Shown: piece after piece, positions 26,928 to 36,584 of the stretch
Position numbering within the stretch: position 1 is the stretch's first letter
How the letters are laid out: each line of letters opens with the position of its first letter
Source: Pseudomonas sp. LB-090624
GTDB taxonomy: Bacteria; Pseudomonadota; Gammaproteobacteria; Pseudomonadales; Pseudomonadaceae
DNA length: 64,000 bases
Direction of reading: 5' to 3'
NCBI RefSeq assembly: GCF_003205205.1
Contig: NZ_QJRL01000025.1
Span: forward strand, 1-64,000
Made by a program: the position numbers and the translations under genes
The notes under the pieces: generated by a model
The model's input: the letters and a program-made list of their open reading frames with translations, nothing else
Told to the model about the DNA's origin: nothing
Database searches by the model: none

Positions 26928-29513
26928 TTATAACAGGTTCTTTAGTTGATATAGCATTTCGATAGCTTGACGCGGGGTCATGTCGTCCAGTTGCAGCTTA
27001 CCCAGCTTCTCGATGGCCGGATGAGGCAGGCTGGCGAACAAGTCGCTCTGGTGCGGCACTTGCGGCGCGTCCTTGGCCTTGTGGGCCGCAGGCTGCTCAT
27101 GGGGCAGGCTGGTGGTTTCCAGCCGGCCAAGGTGTTCGCGGGCACGCTGGATCACTGCCGTCGGCACGCCGGCCAACTGCGCAACGGCCAGGCCGTAGCT
27201 TTGGCTGGCAGGGCCGGGTAGCACATGGTGCAGGAACACGATGCGTTCATTGTGCTCTGTGGCGTTCAGGTGCACGTTGGCCACCAGCGGCTCGCTCTCC
27301 GGTAGCACGGTGAGCTCGAAGTAGTGGGTGGCGAACAGCGTATAGGCACGTAGCTGGGCCAGGCGCTCGGCGGCGGCCCAGGCCAGCGACAGGCCGTCGA
27401 AGGTGCTGGTGCCGCGGCCCACTTCGTCCATCAGCACCAGGCTGCGGTCGGTGGCGTTGTGCAGGATGTTGGCGGTTTCGCTCATCTCGACCATGAAGGT
27501 CGAGCGGCCGCCGGCCAGGTCGTCGCTGGAGCCGATGCGGGTGAAGATGCGGTCGACCAGCGACAGCTCGCAGCTGGCTGCGGGCACGAAACTGCCGATA
27601 TGGGCCAGAAGCACGATAAGTGCTGTCTGGCGCATGTAGGTCGATTTACCGCCCATGTTAGGGCCGGTGATGATCAGCATGCGCGTGCTGTTGTCCAGGC
27701 CCAGGTCGTTGGCCACGAACGGCGTGGTCAGTACCTGTTCCACCACCGGGTGGCGGCCCTGCTCGATGCGCAGGCAAGGCTCGTCGACGAAGCGCGGGCA
27801 GTTCAGGTCGAGGTTCAGCGCGCGCTCGGCCAGGTTGCTGAGCACATCCAGTTCGGCCAGGGCGGCGGCGCTGTCCTGCAGCGGCGCCAGGTGGCTGATC
27901 AGGGTTTCCAGCAGCGCGTCGTAGAGCATCTTCTCGCGGGCCAGGGCGCGGCTTTTGGCCGACAATGCCTTGTCCTCGAACGCCTTCAGCTCGGGGGTGA
28001 TGAAGCGCTCGGCGCCTTTGAGGGTCTGGCGGCGGATGTAGTCGCCTGGCGCCTGCTCGGCCTGCTTGGTCGGCAACTCGATGAAGTAGCCGTGCACGCG
28101 GTTGTAGCCGACCTTGAGGTTGGCCAGGCCGGTACGGGCTTTTTCCCGGGCTTCCAGGTCGATCAGGAACTGGCCGGCGTTCTCGCTGATCGCCAGCAGG
28201 TCGTCCAGTTCGTTGTCGTAACCGGCCTTGAGCACGCCGCCATCGCGGATCACCGCTGGCGGGTTGTCGATGATCGCCCGCTCCAGCAGACTGGCCAGCT
28301 CCGGGTAGGTGCCGGTGATGGCGGCCAGGCGCGCCAGGTGCGGTGCCTCCAGCTCGGTCATGGCGTTTTGCAGCTCGGGCAACGCGCCCAGCGCATCGCG
28401 CAGGCGCGCCAGGTCACGGGGGCGGGCATTGCGCAGGCCGATACGGGCGAGGATGCGCTCGATGTCGCCGATTTCCTTCAACTGCGGCTGCAGCTTTTCG
28501 AAGCGATAGCCGTCGAGCATGCAGCGGATCGAGTCCTGGCGCGCCTGCAGCACCTTGAGGTCGCGCAGCGGGCGGTTCAGCCAGCGGCTCAGCAAGCGGC
28601 TGGCCATGGCGGTCTGGCAACGGTCCACTACCGATTGCAGGGTGTTGTCACGCCCGCCGGCCAGGTTGACGTCCAGTTCCAGGTTGCGCCGGCTGGCGCC
28701 ATCGAGGATGACCGTGTCGTCGAGGCGCTCGTGGCGCAAGCTGCGCAGGTGCGGCAGGGCGGTGCGCTGGGTTTCTTTGGCATAAGTCAGCAGGCAGCCC
28801 GCAGCGCCAATGGCCAGGGTCAGCTTGTCGCAGCCAAAGCCTTTCAGGTCCTTGGTTGCGAACTGCTGGCACAGGGCCTTGCGCGCAGAGTCGCGGTCGA
28901 AGTCCCACGGTGCACGGCGGCGGGCGCCCGGGCGCTTCTCGGCCGGCAGGTCGCGTGGCCAGTCATCGGGGATCAGCAGCTCGACCGGGTTCAGGCGTTC
29001 GAGTTCGGCCAGCAGGTTTTCCCAGCCCTTGATCTCCTGCACGCTGAAGTTGCCACTGGTGATATCCAGCACCGCCAGGCCGAACAGGCGCTCGTCACCT
29101 AGCAGCGCGGCAATCAGGTTGTCGCGGCGTTCGTCGAGCAGGGCTTCGTCACTGACGGTGCCGGGGGTGATGATGCGCACCACCTGGCGCTCCACCGGGC
29201 CTTTGCTGGTCGCCGGGTCCCCAATTTGCTCGCAGATGACCACCGACTCGCCAAGCTTGACCAATTTGGCCAGGTAGCCCTCCAGCGAGTGGAACGGAAT
29301 ACCGCACATGGGGATGGACTGGCCAGCCGATTGGCCGCGCGCAGTCAGCGTGATATCCAGCAGTTTTGCGGCTTTTTTCGCATCTTCGTAGAAGATTTCG
29401 TAGAAGTCGCCCATGCGATAGAACATCAGCTGGTCCGGGTGCTGGTGCTTCAGCTTCCAGTACTGCTGCATCATCGGGGTGTGTGCGGAGAGATCAGAGA
29501 TTGCTTTATTCAT
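26928..29513 (-). CDS. mutS: DNA mismatch repair protein MutS
   Basis: MutS recognises mismatches and small loops and starts repair with MutL. The 861-residue protein has the mismatch-reading motif FYRMGDFYE near the N-terminus (Phe wedges at the mismatch), connector and lever domains, and a C-terminal ABC ATPase with Walker [10 protein letters not shown] and Walker [14 protein letters not shown] codon precedes the chosen ATG in frame; MNKAISDL is the family start. Being next to cinA-recA-recX on the other strand is the typical Pseudomonas arrangement. Confidence 0.97.
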   Translation of the reverse strand: MNKAISDLSAHTPMMQQYWKLKHQHPDQLMFYRMGDFYEIFYEDAKKAAKLLDITLTARGQSAGQSIPMCGIPFHSLEGYLAKLVKLGESVVICEQIGDPATSKGPVERQVVRIITPGTVSDEALLDERRDNLIAALLGDERLFGLAVLDITSGNFSVQEIKGWENLLAELERLNPVELLIPDDWPRDLPAEKRPGARRRAPWDFDRDSARKALCQQFATKDLKGFGCDKLTLAIGAAGCLLTYAKETQRTALPHLRSLRHERLDDTVILDGASRRNLELDVNLAGGRDNTLQSVVDRCQTAMASRLLSRWLNRPLRDLKVLQARQDSIRCMLDGYRFEKLQPQLKEIGDIERILARIGLRNARPRDLARLRDALGALPELQNAMTELEAPHLARLAAITGTYPELASLLERAIIDNPPAVIRDGGVLKAGYDNELDDLLAISENAGQFLIDLEAREKARTGLANLKVGYNRVHGYFIELPTKQAEQAPGDYIRRQTLKGAERFITPELKAFEDKALSAKSRALAREKMLYDALLETLISHLAPLQDSAAALAELDVLSNLAERALNLDLNCPRFVDEPCLRIEQGRHPVVEQVLTTPFVANDLGLDNSTRMLIITGPNMGGKSTYMRQTALIVLLAHIGSFVPAASCELSLVDRIFTRIGSSDDLAGGRSTFMVEMSETANILHNATDRSLVLMDEVGRGTSTFDGLSLAWAAAERLAQLRAYTLFATHYFELTVLPESEPLVANVHLNATEHNERIVFLHHVLPGPASQSYGLAVAQLAGVPTAVIQRAREHLGRLETTSLPHEQPAAHKAKDAPQVPHQSDLFASLPHPAIEKLGKLQLDDMTPRQAIEMLYQLKNLL

Positions 29514-29680
29514 CAATGGCTTAGAAAGTAGGTCTCAATATTGTGGGGCAATTTTGGGGCGTTCTGTGTTGCATGCTCGACGCCGAGACCCACCGGATTT
29601 TCAAGCCGCATAGGTTAACACGGCTGCCTGGCAGGCAGAACCTGTCAGGCAGGCGCATGCTGGGTTGCCCTGAAGGCGTG

Positions 29681-29708
29681 TTGACATCATTGGGCCTCTG
29701 TGGAGAAT
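29681..29708 (+). promoter_or_regulatory. Probable promoter of the glycosyltransferase gene
   Basis: A perfect -35 hexamer TTGACA (29681-29686), 16 bases, and GAGAAT (29703-29708, 4 of 6 to TATAAT). The expected start point near 29715 supports translation from GTG 29742 and not from GTG 29700. An inverted repeat CTGCCTG-G-CAGGCAG (29624-29638) lies upstream. Confidence 0.5.
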
Positions 29709-29741
29709 TGCGGACTTTTTTTGACCATCAGGGACGGTGTA

Positions 29742-30395
29742 GTGAGCGCAGTACGTTTTGATGTCGACGCAGTTTTCTGTATTTCCCTCGATACCCGCGC
29801 AGACCGGCGCGAACTGTTCACTGACACGATCGGGCGGCAGCTTGGCAACGACGTCATCTTTCATGTCGTCGAGAAGCACAGTGATCCCAGGCGCGGATGC
29901 TATGAATCGCATCAACAGCTGGCCCGTCGCGCGCTTGACGATGGACTGGAAAGAATCCTGATTTTCGAAGATGACGCCAAAGCCTATGCCTTCAAGCCTT
30001 CGCGGGTCGACTGGGTAAACCGCTTCATACGCTCGCGACCCTTCGAAGCCTTGCACCTGGGTTACTCCATGGGGCGCACATGGCTGACCTGGTTTCCGTT
30101 CATCGCCAGAGGCCGGGTGGTCGCCCTGCATGCCTACGTGCTGTCGCGCGAAGGCTGCCGAATCCTCGCAGAGACGCCATACGATGGCACGCCCGTGGAT
30201 GTGGTCGTGAAGCACAAGATGCGCCAGCATTGCGTGTTCCCCATGATGTACCGGCAGCATGCAGCTGCAGTGACCGGCAGTGACCTGGAGCAGGTCATAC
30301 GTAATGAAGACGAATGGTGGGAGCGTAATTGGGCCAAGCACCGTCGCTCGCCGCTGAAGAACATCTGGCGCACCGCGCTGCGTCTGAACTTCTGA
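29742..30395 (+). CDS. Glycosyltransferase family 25-like protein
   Basis: The 217-residue product has the marks of family GT25 (LOS/LPS galactosyltransferase-like): an N-terminal FCISLDTRADRRELF strand, a CYESHQQLARRALDDGL segment in the place of the conserved SH motif, and ILIFEDDA, the Glu-Asp-Asp motif that binds nucleotide sugar and metal. No signal peptide or membrane segment is visible. I chose GTG 29742, preceded by AGGGACGG, over GTG 29700. It stands alone between mutS and cinA, away from any LPS or capsule locus, so donor and acceptor are unknown. Confidence 0.75.
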   Translation: MSAVRFDVDAVFCISLDTRADRRELFTDTIGRQLGNDVIFHVVEKHSDPRRGCYESHQQLARRALDDGLERILIFEDDAKAYAFKPSRVDWVNRFIRSRPFEALHLGYSMGRTWLTWFPFIARGRVVALHAYVLSREGCRILAETPYDGTPVDVVVKHKMRQHCVFPMMYRQHAAAVTGSDLEQVIRNEDEWWERNWAKHRRSPLKNIWRTALRLNF

Positions 30396-30489
30396 TGGGT
30401 GTGGCCGGGGAGTGTCGTGTCGATGCCTCCGGGCGAACACCCCCGCCCACAAGATGCTAGGGTAGAGGCTTGCCTTGAAGGAGCCCTGC

Positions 30490-30972
30490 ATGGACCCGAT
30501 CACCACGCTTGCCACCCGCCTGGGTGAACACCTGCGCCGTTTCAATGCTCAGGTGACCACTGCCGAATCCTGCACCGGCGGCGGGATCGCCGAAGCCATC
30601 ACCCGTGTGCCCGGTAGCTCTGCCTGGTTCGAGGCCGGTTACGTGACCTACTCCAACGCCCAGAAAACCCGACAGCTGGGCGTGCCCCCGGCGCTGTTCG
30701 GCGAGGTGGGCGCGGTCAGCCAGGAAGTCGTCGAGGCCATGGTTCGCGGCGCCCAGGCAGCCAGCGGCGCGCGCTTCGCCGTGGCGGTGAGCGGCGTGGC
30801 CGGCCCGGACGGCGGTTCGCCAGCCAAACCGGTGGGCACAGTGTGGCTGGCCTGGGGCGACGGTAGCCGGGTGTTCAGTGAGCGCCGCCAGTTCGACGGT
30901 GACCGCGAGGCGGTGCGCCGACAGACGGTGATCGCCGCGTTAGACGGCTTGTTACAGCTTGGTGCCGAGTAA
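30490..30972 (+). CDS. pncC: Nicotinamide-nucleotide amidohydrolase (CinA C-terminal type)
   Basis: The 160-residue protein is the stand-alone CinA C-terminal domain, which deamidates nicotinamide mononucleotide and recycles the product of NAD-dependent DNA ligase. Signature segments are [22 protein letters not shown] and [12 protein letters not shown] chose ATG 30490, which has AAGGAG at good spacing; the frame is open to 30475. The N-terminal CinA (COG1058) domain is absent, as in most gammaproteobacteria. It precedes recA by 103 bp; in many bacteria the two are co-transcribed. Confidence 0.93.
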   Translation: MDPITTLATRLGEHLRRFNAQVTTAESCTGGGIAEAITRVPGSSAWFEAGYVTYSNAQKTRQLGVPPALFGEVGAVSQEVVEAMVRGAQAASGARFAVAVSGVAGPDGGSPAKPVGTVWLAWGDGSRVFSERRQFDGDREAVRRQTVIAALDGLLQLGAE

Positions 30973-31016
30973 ATCGACGACAGGGGTTTGCTCAGGCGTC
31001 TGCCTGTGGAATAATA

Positions 31017-31032
31017 CTGGCTACTTATACAG
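31017..31032 (+). promoter_or_regulatory. LexA (SOS) box of recA
   Basis: CTGGCTACTTATACAG has the essential CTG-N10-CAG form and lies 44 bp before the recA ATG, the expected place for SOS control of recA. Confidence 0.85.
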
Positions 31033-31075
31033 GTATTCCGGCCGTCAGGGCCAAGTCGAACACGTGAGGATTTCA

Positions 31076-32143
31076 ATGGACGACAACAAGAAGCGCGCCT
31101 TGGCTGCGGCCCTGGGTCAGATCGAACGTCAATTCGGTAAAGGCGCGGTCATGCGCATGGGTGACCAGGAGCGTCAAGGCATCCCGGCCATCTCCACCGG
31201 CTCCCTGGGCCTGGACATCGCGCTTGGCATCGGCGGGCTGCCAAAAGGCCGTATCGTCGAGATCTACGGCCCGGAATCATCGGGTAAAACCACGCTGACC
31301 CTGTCGGTCATCGCCGAAGCCCAGAAGAACGGTGCCACCTGCGCCTTCGTCGACGCCGAACACGCCCTCGATCCTGAATACGCCGGCAAGTTGGGCGTCA
31401 ACGTCGACGACCTGCTGGTTTCGCAGCCGGACACTGGCGAGCAGGCCCTGGAAATCACCGACATGCTGGTGCGCTCCAACGCCGTTGACGTGATCATCGT
31501 CGACTCCGTTGCCGCTTTGGTACCAAAGGCCGAGATCGAAGGCGAAATGGGTGACATGCACGTGGGCCTGCAGGCTCGCCTGATGTCCCAGGCGCTGCGC
31601 AAGATCACTGGTAACATCAAGAACGCCAACTGCCTGGTCATCTTCATCAACCAGATCCGTATGAAGATTGGCGTGATGTTCGGTAGCCCGGAAACCACCA
31701 CCGGTGGTAACGCCCTGAAGTTCTACGCCTCGGTCCGTCTGGACATCCGCCGTACCGGCGCGGTCAAGGAAGGCGACGAAGTGGTCGGCAGCGAAACCCG
31801 CGTCAAGATCGTCAAGAACAAGGTTTCGCCTCCGTTCCGTCAGGCCGAGTTCCAGATTCTCTACGGCAAGGGTATCTACCGTAACGGTGAGATCATTGAC
31901 CTCGGTGTATCTCAGGGCCTGGTCGAGAAGTCCGGTGCCTGGTATGCCTATCAGGGCAACAAGATCGGCCAAGGTAAAGCCAACGCTGCCAAGTACCTGG
32001 CTGAGAACCCGGCTATCGGCGCCGAGATCGAGAAGCAGATTCGTGACAAGCTGCTGAAGGCGGGTGCCGTTGCTGAGGCTGGCAAGGCTGCTGCTGCCGA
32101 AGCCGATGCCGACGACATGGCCGATGCTGACGCCGGTTATTGA
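31076..32143 (+). CDS. recA: Recombinase RecA
   Basis: RecA forms filaments on single-stranded DNA, drives homologous recombination and triggers LexA self-cleavage. The 355-residue protein begins [17 protein letters not shown], has Walker [10 protein letters not shown], the ATP-binding VDAEHALDP segment, DNA-binding loops around [15 protein letters not shown], and an acidic C-terminal tail ending in [10 protein letters not shown]. The open frame extends to 30959 but ATG 31076 gives the family start, downstream of the LexA box. recX follows after 21 bp. Confidence 0.98.
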   Translation: MDDNKKRALAAALGQIERQFGKGAVMRMGDQERQGIPAISTGSLGLDIALGIGGLPKGRIVEIYGPESSGKTTLTLSVIAEAQKNGATCAFVDAEHALDPEYAGKLGVNVDDLLVSQPDTGEQALEITDMLVRSNAVDVIIVDSVAALVPKAEIEGEMGDMHVGLQARLMSQALRKITGNIKNANCLVIFINQIRMKIGVMFGSPETTTGGNALKFYASVRLDIRRTGAVKEGDEVVGSETRVKIVKNKVSPPFRQAEFQILYGKGIYRNGEIIDLGVSQGLVEKSGAWYAYQGNKIGQGKANAAKYLAENPAIGAEIEKQIRDKLLKAGAVAEAGKAAAAEADADDMADADAGY

Positions 32144-32164
32144 TTGCGCGGTAGATAGCTGAAC

Positions 32165-32635
32165 ATGTCCGCCGTACTCGACACTCCCGTCGCCATCCGG
32201 CGGACAGCCATGGACCTGCTTGCGCGACGTGAGCATGGTCGCGTCGAGCTGACGCGCAAGTTGCGTCAGCGCGGCGCTTCGGATGAGCTGATCGAGCCTG
32301 AGCTCGACCGGCTTACCGAAGAGGGGCTACTGAGTGAAGCCCGCTACCTTGAAAGTTTTATCCGCTACCGTTCTGGGTCTGGCTATGGGCCTGCGCGTAT
32401 TCGCGAAGAGCTTGGTCAGCGCGGTTTGGCGCGTTCCGACATTGAACAGGCGCTTCGCGAAAGCGAGGTGAATTGGGCTGAGCGCCTGCGTGATGTTTGG
32501 CAGCGCAAATTTGCCGGTCAACGCCCGCAGGATCCGCGTAGCCGTGCTCAGCAAACCCGCTTTCTGGCTTACCGTGGGTTCCCCATGGACATGATCGGTC
32601 GGCTGCTGAACGGGCGTGATCTGGACGATTACTGA
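32165..32635 (+). CDS. recX: RecA regulatory protein RecX
   Basis: RecX binds RecA filaments and limits their extension and activity. The 156-residue protein is built of three-helix repeats, seen as [22 protein letters not shown], then [29 protein letters not shown], and a last repeat with [25 protein letters not shown] shortened here to its key parts KFAGQRP and RFLAYRGF. It is 21 bp after recA and almost certainly transcribed with it, at lower level. Confidence 0.94.
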   Translation: MSAVLDTPVAIRRTAMDLLARREHGRVELTRKLRQRGASDELIEPELDRLTEEGLLSEARYLESFIRYRSGSGYGPARIREELGQRGLARSDIEQALRESEVNWAERLRDVWQRKFAGQRPQDPRSRAQQTRFLAYRGFPMDMIGRLLNGRDLDDY

Positions 32636-32830
32636 CCGCCCGTGCTGCTTGGAATCCCGATGCTGTTGCAATCCTTGTGTGGCCTTGTGTCGCGACAGGG
32701 CTGGCTGGCAGCGCCGGAATCTCAGCGGCACTGCATGATGGTTGGGCCGCTTTGCAGTCCTGTCGTGACGCATTGGCGCTTGCACAGGGCGTCGCGATTC
32801 CCCGTGAGGGCGATTGGCTGGCAAGGGCCA

Positions 32831-33949
32831 TCAATTGACCTTCAGCGCCTCCCTGGCTCGCTGTGTGGTATGCATGGGCTGCGGCTTGGCCCAGTTCTCC
32901 GGCAGGTTGATGAAATCCACCAGCTCGCGCAACCGCCCTTGGTCGCGGCCATTGAAGGCGAATGACAAACGGGTCAGGTGGCTGTAGTTGCCTACCTCAT
33001 GCTCGGCGCTGCTATCCGGTTGCTGGTGATATTTGCCGCTCAGACGCAAATCGGCAAAACCTTCCTGTATGTCATACAACGCTGCCTCGCTCAGCGCATG
33101 GTGCATGCGGATCACGAACTGGCTCTTCAGCCAGCGGCTGGAGTGGTAGTTGCTGTAGAACTGGTTGATTTCCTCAACCGCCTCGTCAGCGCTGTGCACC
33201 AGGCGCACCAGCTTCAGGTCGGTGGGCAGAATGTAGCGGTTTTCTTCCAACTGGCGGCTGATGAAGTCCAGGCAGTCACGCCAGAAGCTGCCGCCCGGTG
33301 AGTCGAGCAGCACCACCGGCACCAGCGGGCTCTTGCCGGTCTGGATCAGGGTCAGCACCTCCAGCGCCTCATCGAGGGTGCCGAAACCGCCCGGGCAAAG
33401 CACCAGGGCATCGGCTTCCTTGACGAAGAACAGCTTGCGGATGAAGAAGAAATGGAACGGTAGCAGTTTGTCGGTGCCATCCACAGTCGGGTTGGCGTGC
33501 TGTTCGAAGGGCAGGGTGATGTTGAAGCCCAGGCTGTGCGCGCTGCCAGCACCTTCGTGGGCAGCCGCCATGATGCCGCCGCCGGCACCGGTGATGACCA
33601 TCAGCTCGGAACGTGCCAGGCAGGCGCCGAGTTCGCGGGCCAAAGCGTACATCGGGTGTTCCAGCGGGGTGCGTGCCGACCCGAACACGGTCACCTTGCG
33701 CCGGCCCTTGTAACGCTGCAGGGCGCGGAACGAATGATCCAGTTCGCGCAGGGCCTGCAGGGTTATCTTGGCGCTCCAGCGGTCGCTGTCGTCGTGGGCC
33801 ATGCGCAGGATGGTCAATATCATGTCGCGGTACAGCGGCAGGTTGGGGCTATCGGGTGCTACCAGTTGCAGTTGTGCATCGATGTGGCTCAGGTCGATGT
33901 TGTTGTCGCGGAAGTGGCTGAACAGCTGTTCGTTCGATTGGTAAGGCAT
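32831..33949 (-). CDS. LOG-family (TIGR00730-like) nucleotide-binding protein
   Basis: A 372-residue protein whose centre has the Rossmann-like LOG fold: VTVFGSART, GAGGGIMAAAHEGA and PGGFGTLDEALEVL. The last two are the phosphate-binding and catalytic motifs of cytokinin-riboside-monophosphate phosphoribohydrolases and of the related nucleotide nucleosidase PpnN. It is longer than the simple LOG proteins (about 190 residues), with N- and C-terminal extensions of about 80-100 residues each. Old annotations call this family lysine decarboxylase, which is not supported by the motifs. Physiological substrate here is unknown. Confidence 0.85.
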   Translation of the reverse strand: MPYQSNEQLFSHFRDNNIDLSHIDAQLQLVAPDSPNLPLYRDMILTILRMAHDDSDRWSAKITLQALRELDHSFRALQRYKGRRKVTVFGSARTPLEHPMYALARELGACLARSELMVITGAGGGIMAAAHEGAGSAHSLGFNITLPFEQHANPTVDGTDKLLPFHFFFIRKLFFVKEADALVLCPGGFGTLDEALEVLTLIQTGKSPLVPVVLLDSPGGSFWRDCLDFISRQLEENRYILPTDLKLVRLVHSADEAVEEINQFYSNYHSSRWLKSQFVIRMHHALSEAALYDIQEGFADLRLSGKYHQQPDSSAEHEVGNYSHLTRLSFAFNGRDQGRLRELVDFINLPENWAKPQPMHTTQRAREALKVN

Positions 33950-34109
33950 GCAACGTCTCCTTATGCACCAATACCTCTGACCTCAATCTAGACCCTCGCG
34001 ACCAATTGTGCCGGGTAGTTTGGCGGCGCCGCCCGTCGGCATGCGGCCAACGGCGGTACGGGTTTGGTTAACTGGTAAAGCGAAACGTGTCGATGCGGGA
34101 GGTGGCGGT

Positions 34110-34319
34110 ATGCATCGCTTGATCATCGAAGTGGACCGGCAACTCTTGCAGCAGCTGGAAAGTGCGGCCCAGGTGCATCACCTGAGCCTGGAGGCCGAGT
34201 GCCAGCGCAGGCTGGCAGGGCTGGAGTGCCAGTCGCGCTACTTGCAAGCGCTATTGGCCGAGATGCGTGCCGAAGCCGCCGAAGGGCACTGGCGCGCCCG
34301 TGAAGACGAGAAGGAGTGA
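34110..34319 (+). CDS. Small ribbon-helix-helix-like protein
   Basis: A 69-residue protein with a good ribosome binding site (GGGAGG, about 9 bases before the ATG). The N-terminus, MHRLIIEVDRQLLQQLESAA then LSLEAECQRRLAGLE, follows the strand-helix-helix pattern of FitA/VapB-type antitoxins and other RHH repressors. No toxin gene (PIN, RelE or similar) is next to it: the following genes are a secreted protein and TapT. An open extension to 34008 lacks family character. It may be a solo DNA-binding regulator. The assignment rests on pattern only. Confidence 0.6.
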   Translation: MHRLIIEVDRQLLQQLESAAQVHHLSLEAECQRRLAGLECQSRYLQALLAEMRAEAAEGHWRAREDEKE

Positions 34320-34333
34320 GTGCGACCCAGTGC

Positions 34334-34753
34334 TTACTTCTTCTTGTTACCGGCTACGCAGCTGGCATTGTCGAAAGCCTGATCCATGATGGGCTGGTTG
34401 GTCTTGTAGACCGTGAAGCGGTAGACCATCACTGCGCCTTTGGACATGAGATTGCGGAAGCCGCTGTTGCGGCACACGCTGTCGCCCAATTGGCTGCGCA
34501 CCTGTTCAGGGTTGGCCTGCATGCGCTCGGCATGGCTCTGGCGCACGCTCAGGTGATTGACCAGCGCCTTGCCTTCCACGGTGTAGCCCTGGTCGAGAAT
34601 GTCTTCGTTTATCGCGCGCGGGGTGCCGACGCTGCTCTCTTTGGCGACTTTTTCGAGCATCTTGTTCAGGTCGTAATCCTGCTTGGAAGCCGCCTGGGCT
34701 GCCAAGGGCAGGGTGAGCAACAGGCTCAGGGCGGGGGCGATAAGGCGCAGCAT
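34334..34753 (-). CDS. Small secreted protein, PA3611-like
   Basis: The 139-residue product has a Sec signal peptide (MLRLIAPALSLLLTLPLAAQA, cut to about residue 20) and a mature part of about 118 residues with two Cys (one in SVCRNSGF, one in NASCVAGN) that could form a disulphide. The C-terminus is Lys-rich. It recalls the small secreted protein PA3611 of P. aeruginosa, also found near recA-erdR; that match is from memory and not tested. AGGAGAG precedes the chosen ATG 34753; the frame is open to 34885. No function can be given. Confidence 0.75.
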   Translation of the reverse strand: MLRLIAPALSLLLTLPLAAQAASKQDYDLNKMLEKVAKESSVGTPRAINEDILDQGYTVEGKALVNHLSVRQSHAERMQANPEQVRSQLGDSVCRNSGFRNLMSKGAVMVYRFTVYKTNQPIMDQAFDNASCVAGNKKK

Positions 34754-34971
34754 GAATCTCTCCTGGTTCGATGACTGGCGCTTTGACATGCGCCCGTCGA
34801 CGGCGTTCCGTAGAATCGTGCGGGCCTGCAGGCCCAGCACGGAAAACATCCGATTATAAAGACCGGCCTGCCGCCTGCACAGCAATTGCCCGCTGTTCTG
34901 ATAGACTGATCCCCTTGTTTTTCCAGAGTCATCCTTGTGCCCATTTCCAACCTGTCCAGAGGCCTGCCGGC

Positions 34972-35682
34972 ATGAGCCATGCGGTAGCGCGCCTGCGTGC
35001 CGAACGCCTGGCCCGCAGCAACAAGCCTTTCATCGCCCGTGGATCACGTGCCGAGCGCTGCCCGGATTGTCGGGTAATTGCCACCCATTGCCTGTGCGCC
35101 TGGAAGCCTCGGGTGCAGGCCGACGCTGGCATGTGCCTGCTGATGCACGACACCGAGCCGCTCAAGCCAACCAACACCGGCTGGCTGATTGCCGACCTGA
35201 TCGAAGATACCTCGGCGTTCGGCTGGCTGCGCACTTCGGTTGACGAGCGTTTGCTGGCGTTGCTCGACGACCCGCAGTGGCAGCCCTATATCGTGTTCCC
35301 GGGCGAGTTCGTCGCCCAGGAGCGGGTGGTCAGCGAGGTGGTGCGCATGCCGGGCAAACGCCCGCTGTTCATCCTGCTGGATGCCACCTGGACCGAAGCA
35401 CGCAAGATGTTCCGCAAAAGCCCGTACCTGGACCGTTTTCCGGTGTTGAGCCTGCAAGCTGAACAGATGTCGCGCTACCGCCTGCGCCGCTCCAAGCGCG
35501 ACGATCACTTCTGCACGGCCGAAGTCGCAGCCATGTGCCTGGACCTTGCCGGCGATAGCCGGGCTTCGCAGGCGCTGGATGCCTACCTGGATGTGTTCAG
35601 CCTGCATTACCTGAGCGGCAAGCGGCGCCTGCCGCTGGACGATCAGGATGACACTCACCAGCGTTTGCATACCTTCCTATAG
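34972..35682 (+). CDS. tapT: tRNA-uridine aminocarboxypropyltransferase TapT (DTW domain)
   Basis: DTW-domain proteins transfer the aminocarboxypropyl group of SAM to a uridine of tRNA (acp3U47). The 236-residue product shows an N-terminal zinc-binding set CPDCRVIATHCLCAW, a LLMHDTEPLKPTNTG segment and the family motif as DATWTEARKM, then RLRRSKRDDHFCTAEV. I chose ATG 34972 after the signal-peptide gene on the other strand; the open frame runs back to 34771 through the divergent promoter region. A small hairpin (35687-35701) follows the stop. Confidence 0.85.
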   Translation: MSHAVARLRAERLARSNKPFIARGSRAERCPDCRVIATHCLCAWKPRVQADAGMCLLMHDTEPLKPTNTGWLIADLIEDTSAFGWLRTSVDERLLALLDDPQWQPYIVFPGEFVAQERVVSEVVRMPGKRPLFILLDATWTEARKMFRKSPYLDRFPVLSLQAEQMSRYRLRRSKRDDHFCTAEVAAMCLDLAGDSRASQALDAYLDVFSLHYLSGKRRLPLDDQDDTHQRLHTFL

Positions 35683-35860
35683 TCCAAGGGGCATAGCCCC
35701 TGCTTTGGTTCATAATGACGGAGCTGGCAGCCAGGGTGGGCGAGACGGCAGGGCGTTGGCTTGACCATCCTTGACCGTGCTCGGCATCCTTGGCGCCGAT
35801 TCCCCGCCGTGCACTTCCCCAACCCCCGAGTGCCTGGCACAGAACAGGATCCTTAGATCG

Positions 35861-36511
35861 ATGGCCACTTACGAAATCCTGATTGCCGATGACCACCCAC
35901 TGTTCCGTGGCGCCCTGCGCCAGGCCGTTACCCTCGGCCTGGGCCCGGATGTGCGCCTGGTCGAAGTTGCGAGCATTGCCGAACTGGAAGTCCGGTTGAG
36001 CGAAAAAGCCGACTGGGACCTGGTGCTGCTGGACTTGAACATGCCGGGTGCCTACGGTTTTTCCGGGCTGGTGCTGCTGCGCGGGCAATACCCGCAGATT
36101 CCGGTAGTGATGGTTTCGGCGCAGGAAGAAGCCGCCGTGGTGGTCAAGTCCCGGGAATTTGGCGCCAGTGGGTTCATTCCCAAGTCCAGCCCCCTGGAAG
36201 TGATCCAGGATGCTGTACGCAAAGTGCTCGACGGCGAAGTCTGGTGGCCGCCGCAAGCGTTCGAAAAGGTCGATGTCTCGGCCGAAGCCAAGGCTGCCAG
36301 CGAAGGCCTGGCGAGCCTCACGCCGCAGCAGTTCCGGGTGCTGACCATGGTCTGCGAAGGCCTGTTGAACAAGCAGATCGCTTATGAGCTGAACGTGTCG
36401 GAAGCCACCATCAAGGCGCACGTGACGGCGATATTCCGTAAGCTGGGCGTGCGTACCCGGACTCAGGCTGCACTGCTGTTGCAACAACTTGAATCGGTTG
36501 CCAGCAACTGA
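35861..36511 (+). CDS. erdR: LuxR-family response regulator, ErdR-like
   Basis: A 216-residue response regulator: receiver domain (phospho-acceptor Asp58 in LVLLDLNMPG, acidic pair DD at 10-11, Lys in IPKSS) and a LuxR/NarL-type helix-turn-helix at the C-terminus (LTPQQFRVLTMVCEGLLNKQIA, abbreviated here as LTPQQF..GLLNKQIAYEL). Sequence and position fit ErdR, which in Pseudomonas controls growth on ethanol and acetate. No sensor kinase is adjacent. I chose ATG 35861; the frame is open to 35771. The gene symbol is from recognition, not from a search. Confidence 0.8.
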   Translation: MATYEILIADDHPLFRGALRQAVTLGLGPDVRLVEVASIAELEVRLSEKADWDLVLLDLNMPGAYGFSGLVLLRGQYPQIPVVMVSAQEEAAVVVKSREFGASGFIPKSSPLEVIQDAVRKVLDGEVWWPPQAFEKVDVSAEAKAASEGLASLTPQQFRVLTMVCEGLLNKQIAYELNVSEATIKAHVTAIFRKLGVRTRTQAALLLQQLESVASN

Positions 36512-36584
36512 CTGCTTGCGGCTTCACGCTTTTTTTACCCGGGCCGGTCTAGTCTGCTGGCCTTTCCGTTGTGAAGTGACTCAC

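Noticed and set aside
27459-29102. Plus-strand frame of 547 codons opposite mutS
   Set aside because: Composition of an antisense shadow (Gln, Ala, Val repeats), no start site, no domain.
34110-34753. Toxin-antitoxin pair made of the RHH-like gene and its convergent neighbour
   Set aside because: The neighbour encodes a signal-peptide protein on the other strand, not a toxin; order and orientation do not fit a TA operon.
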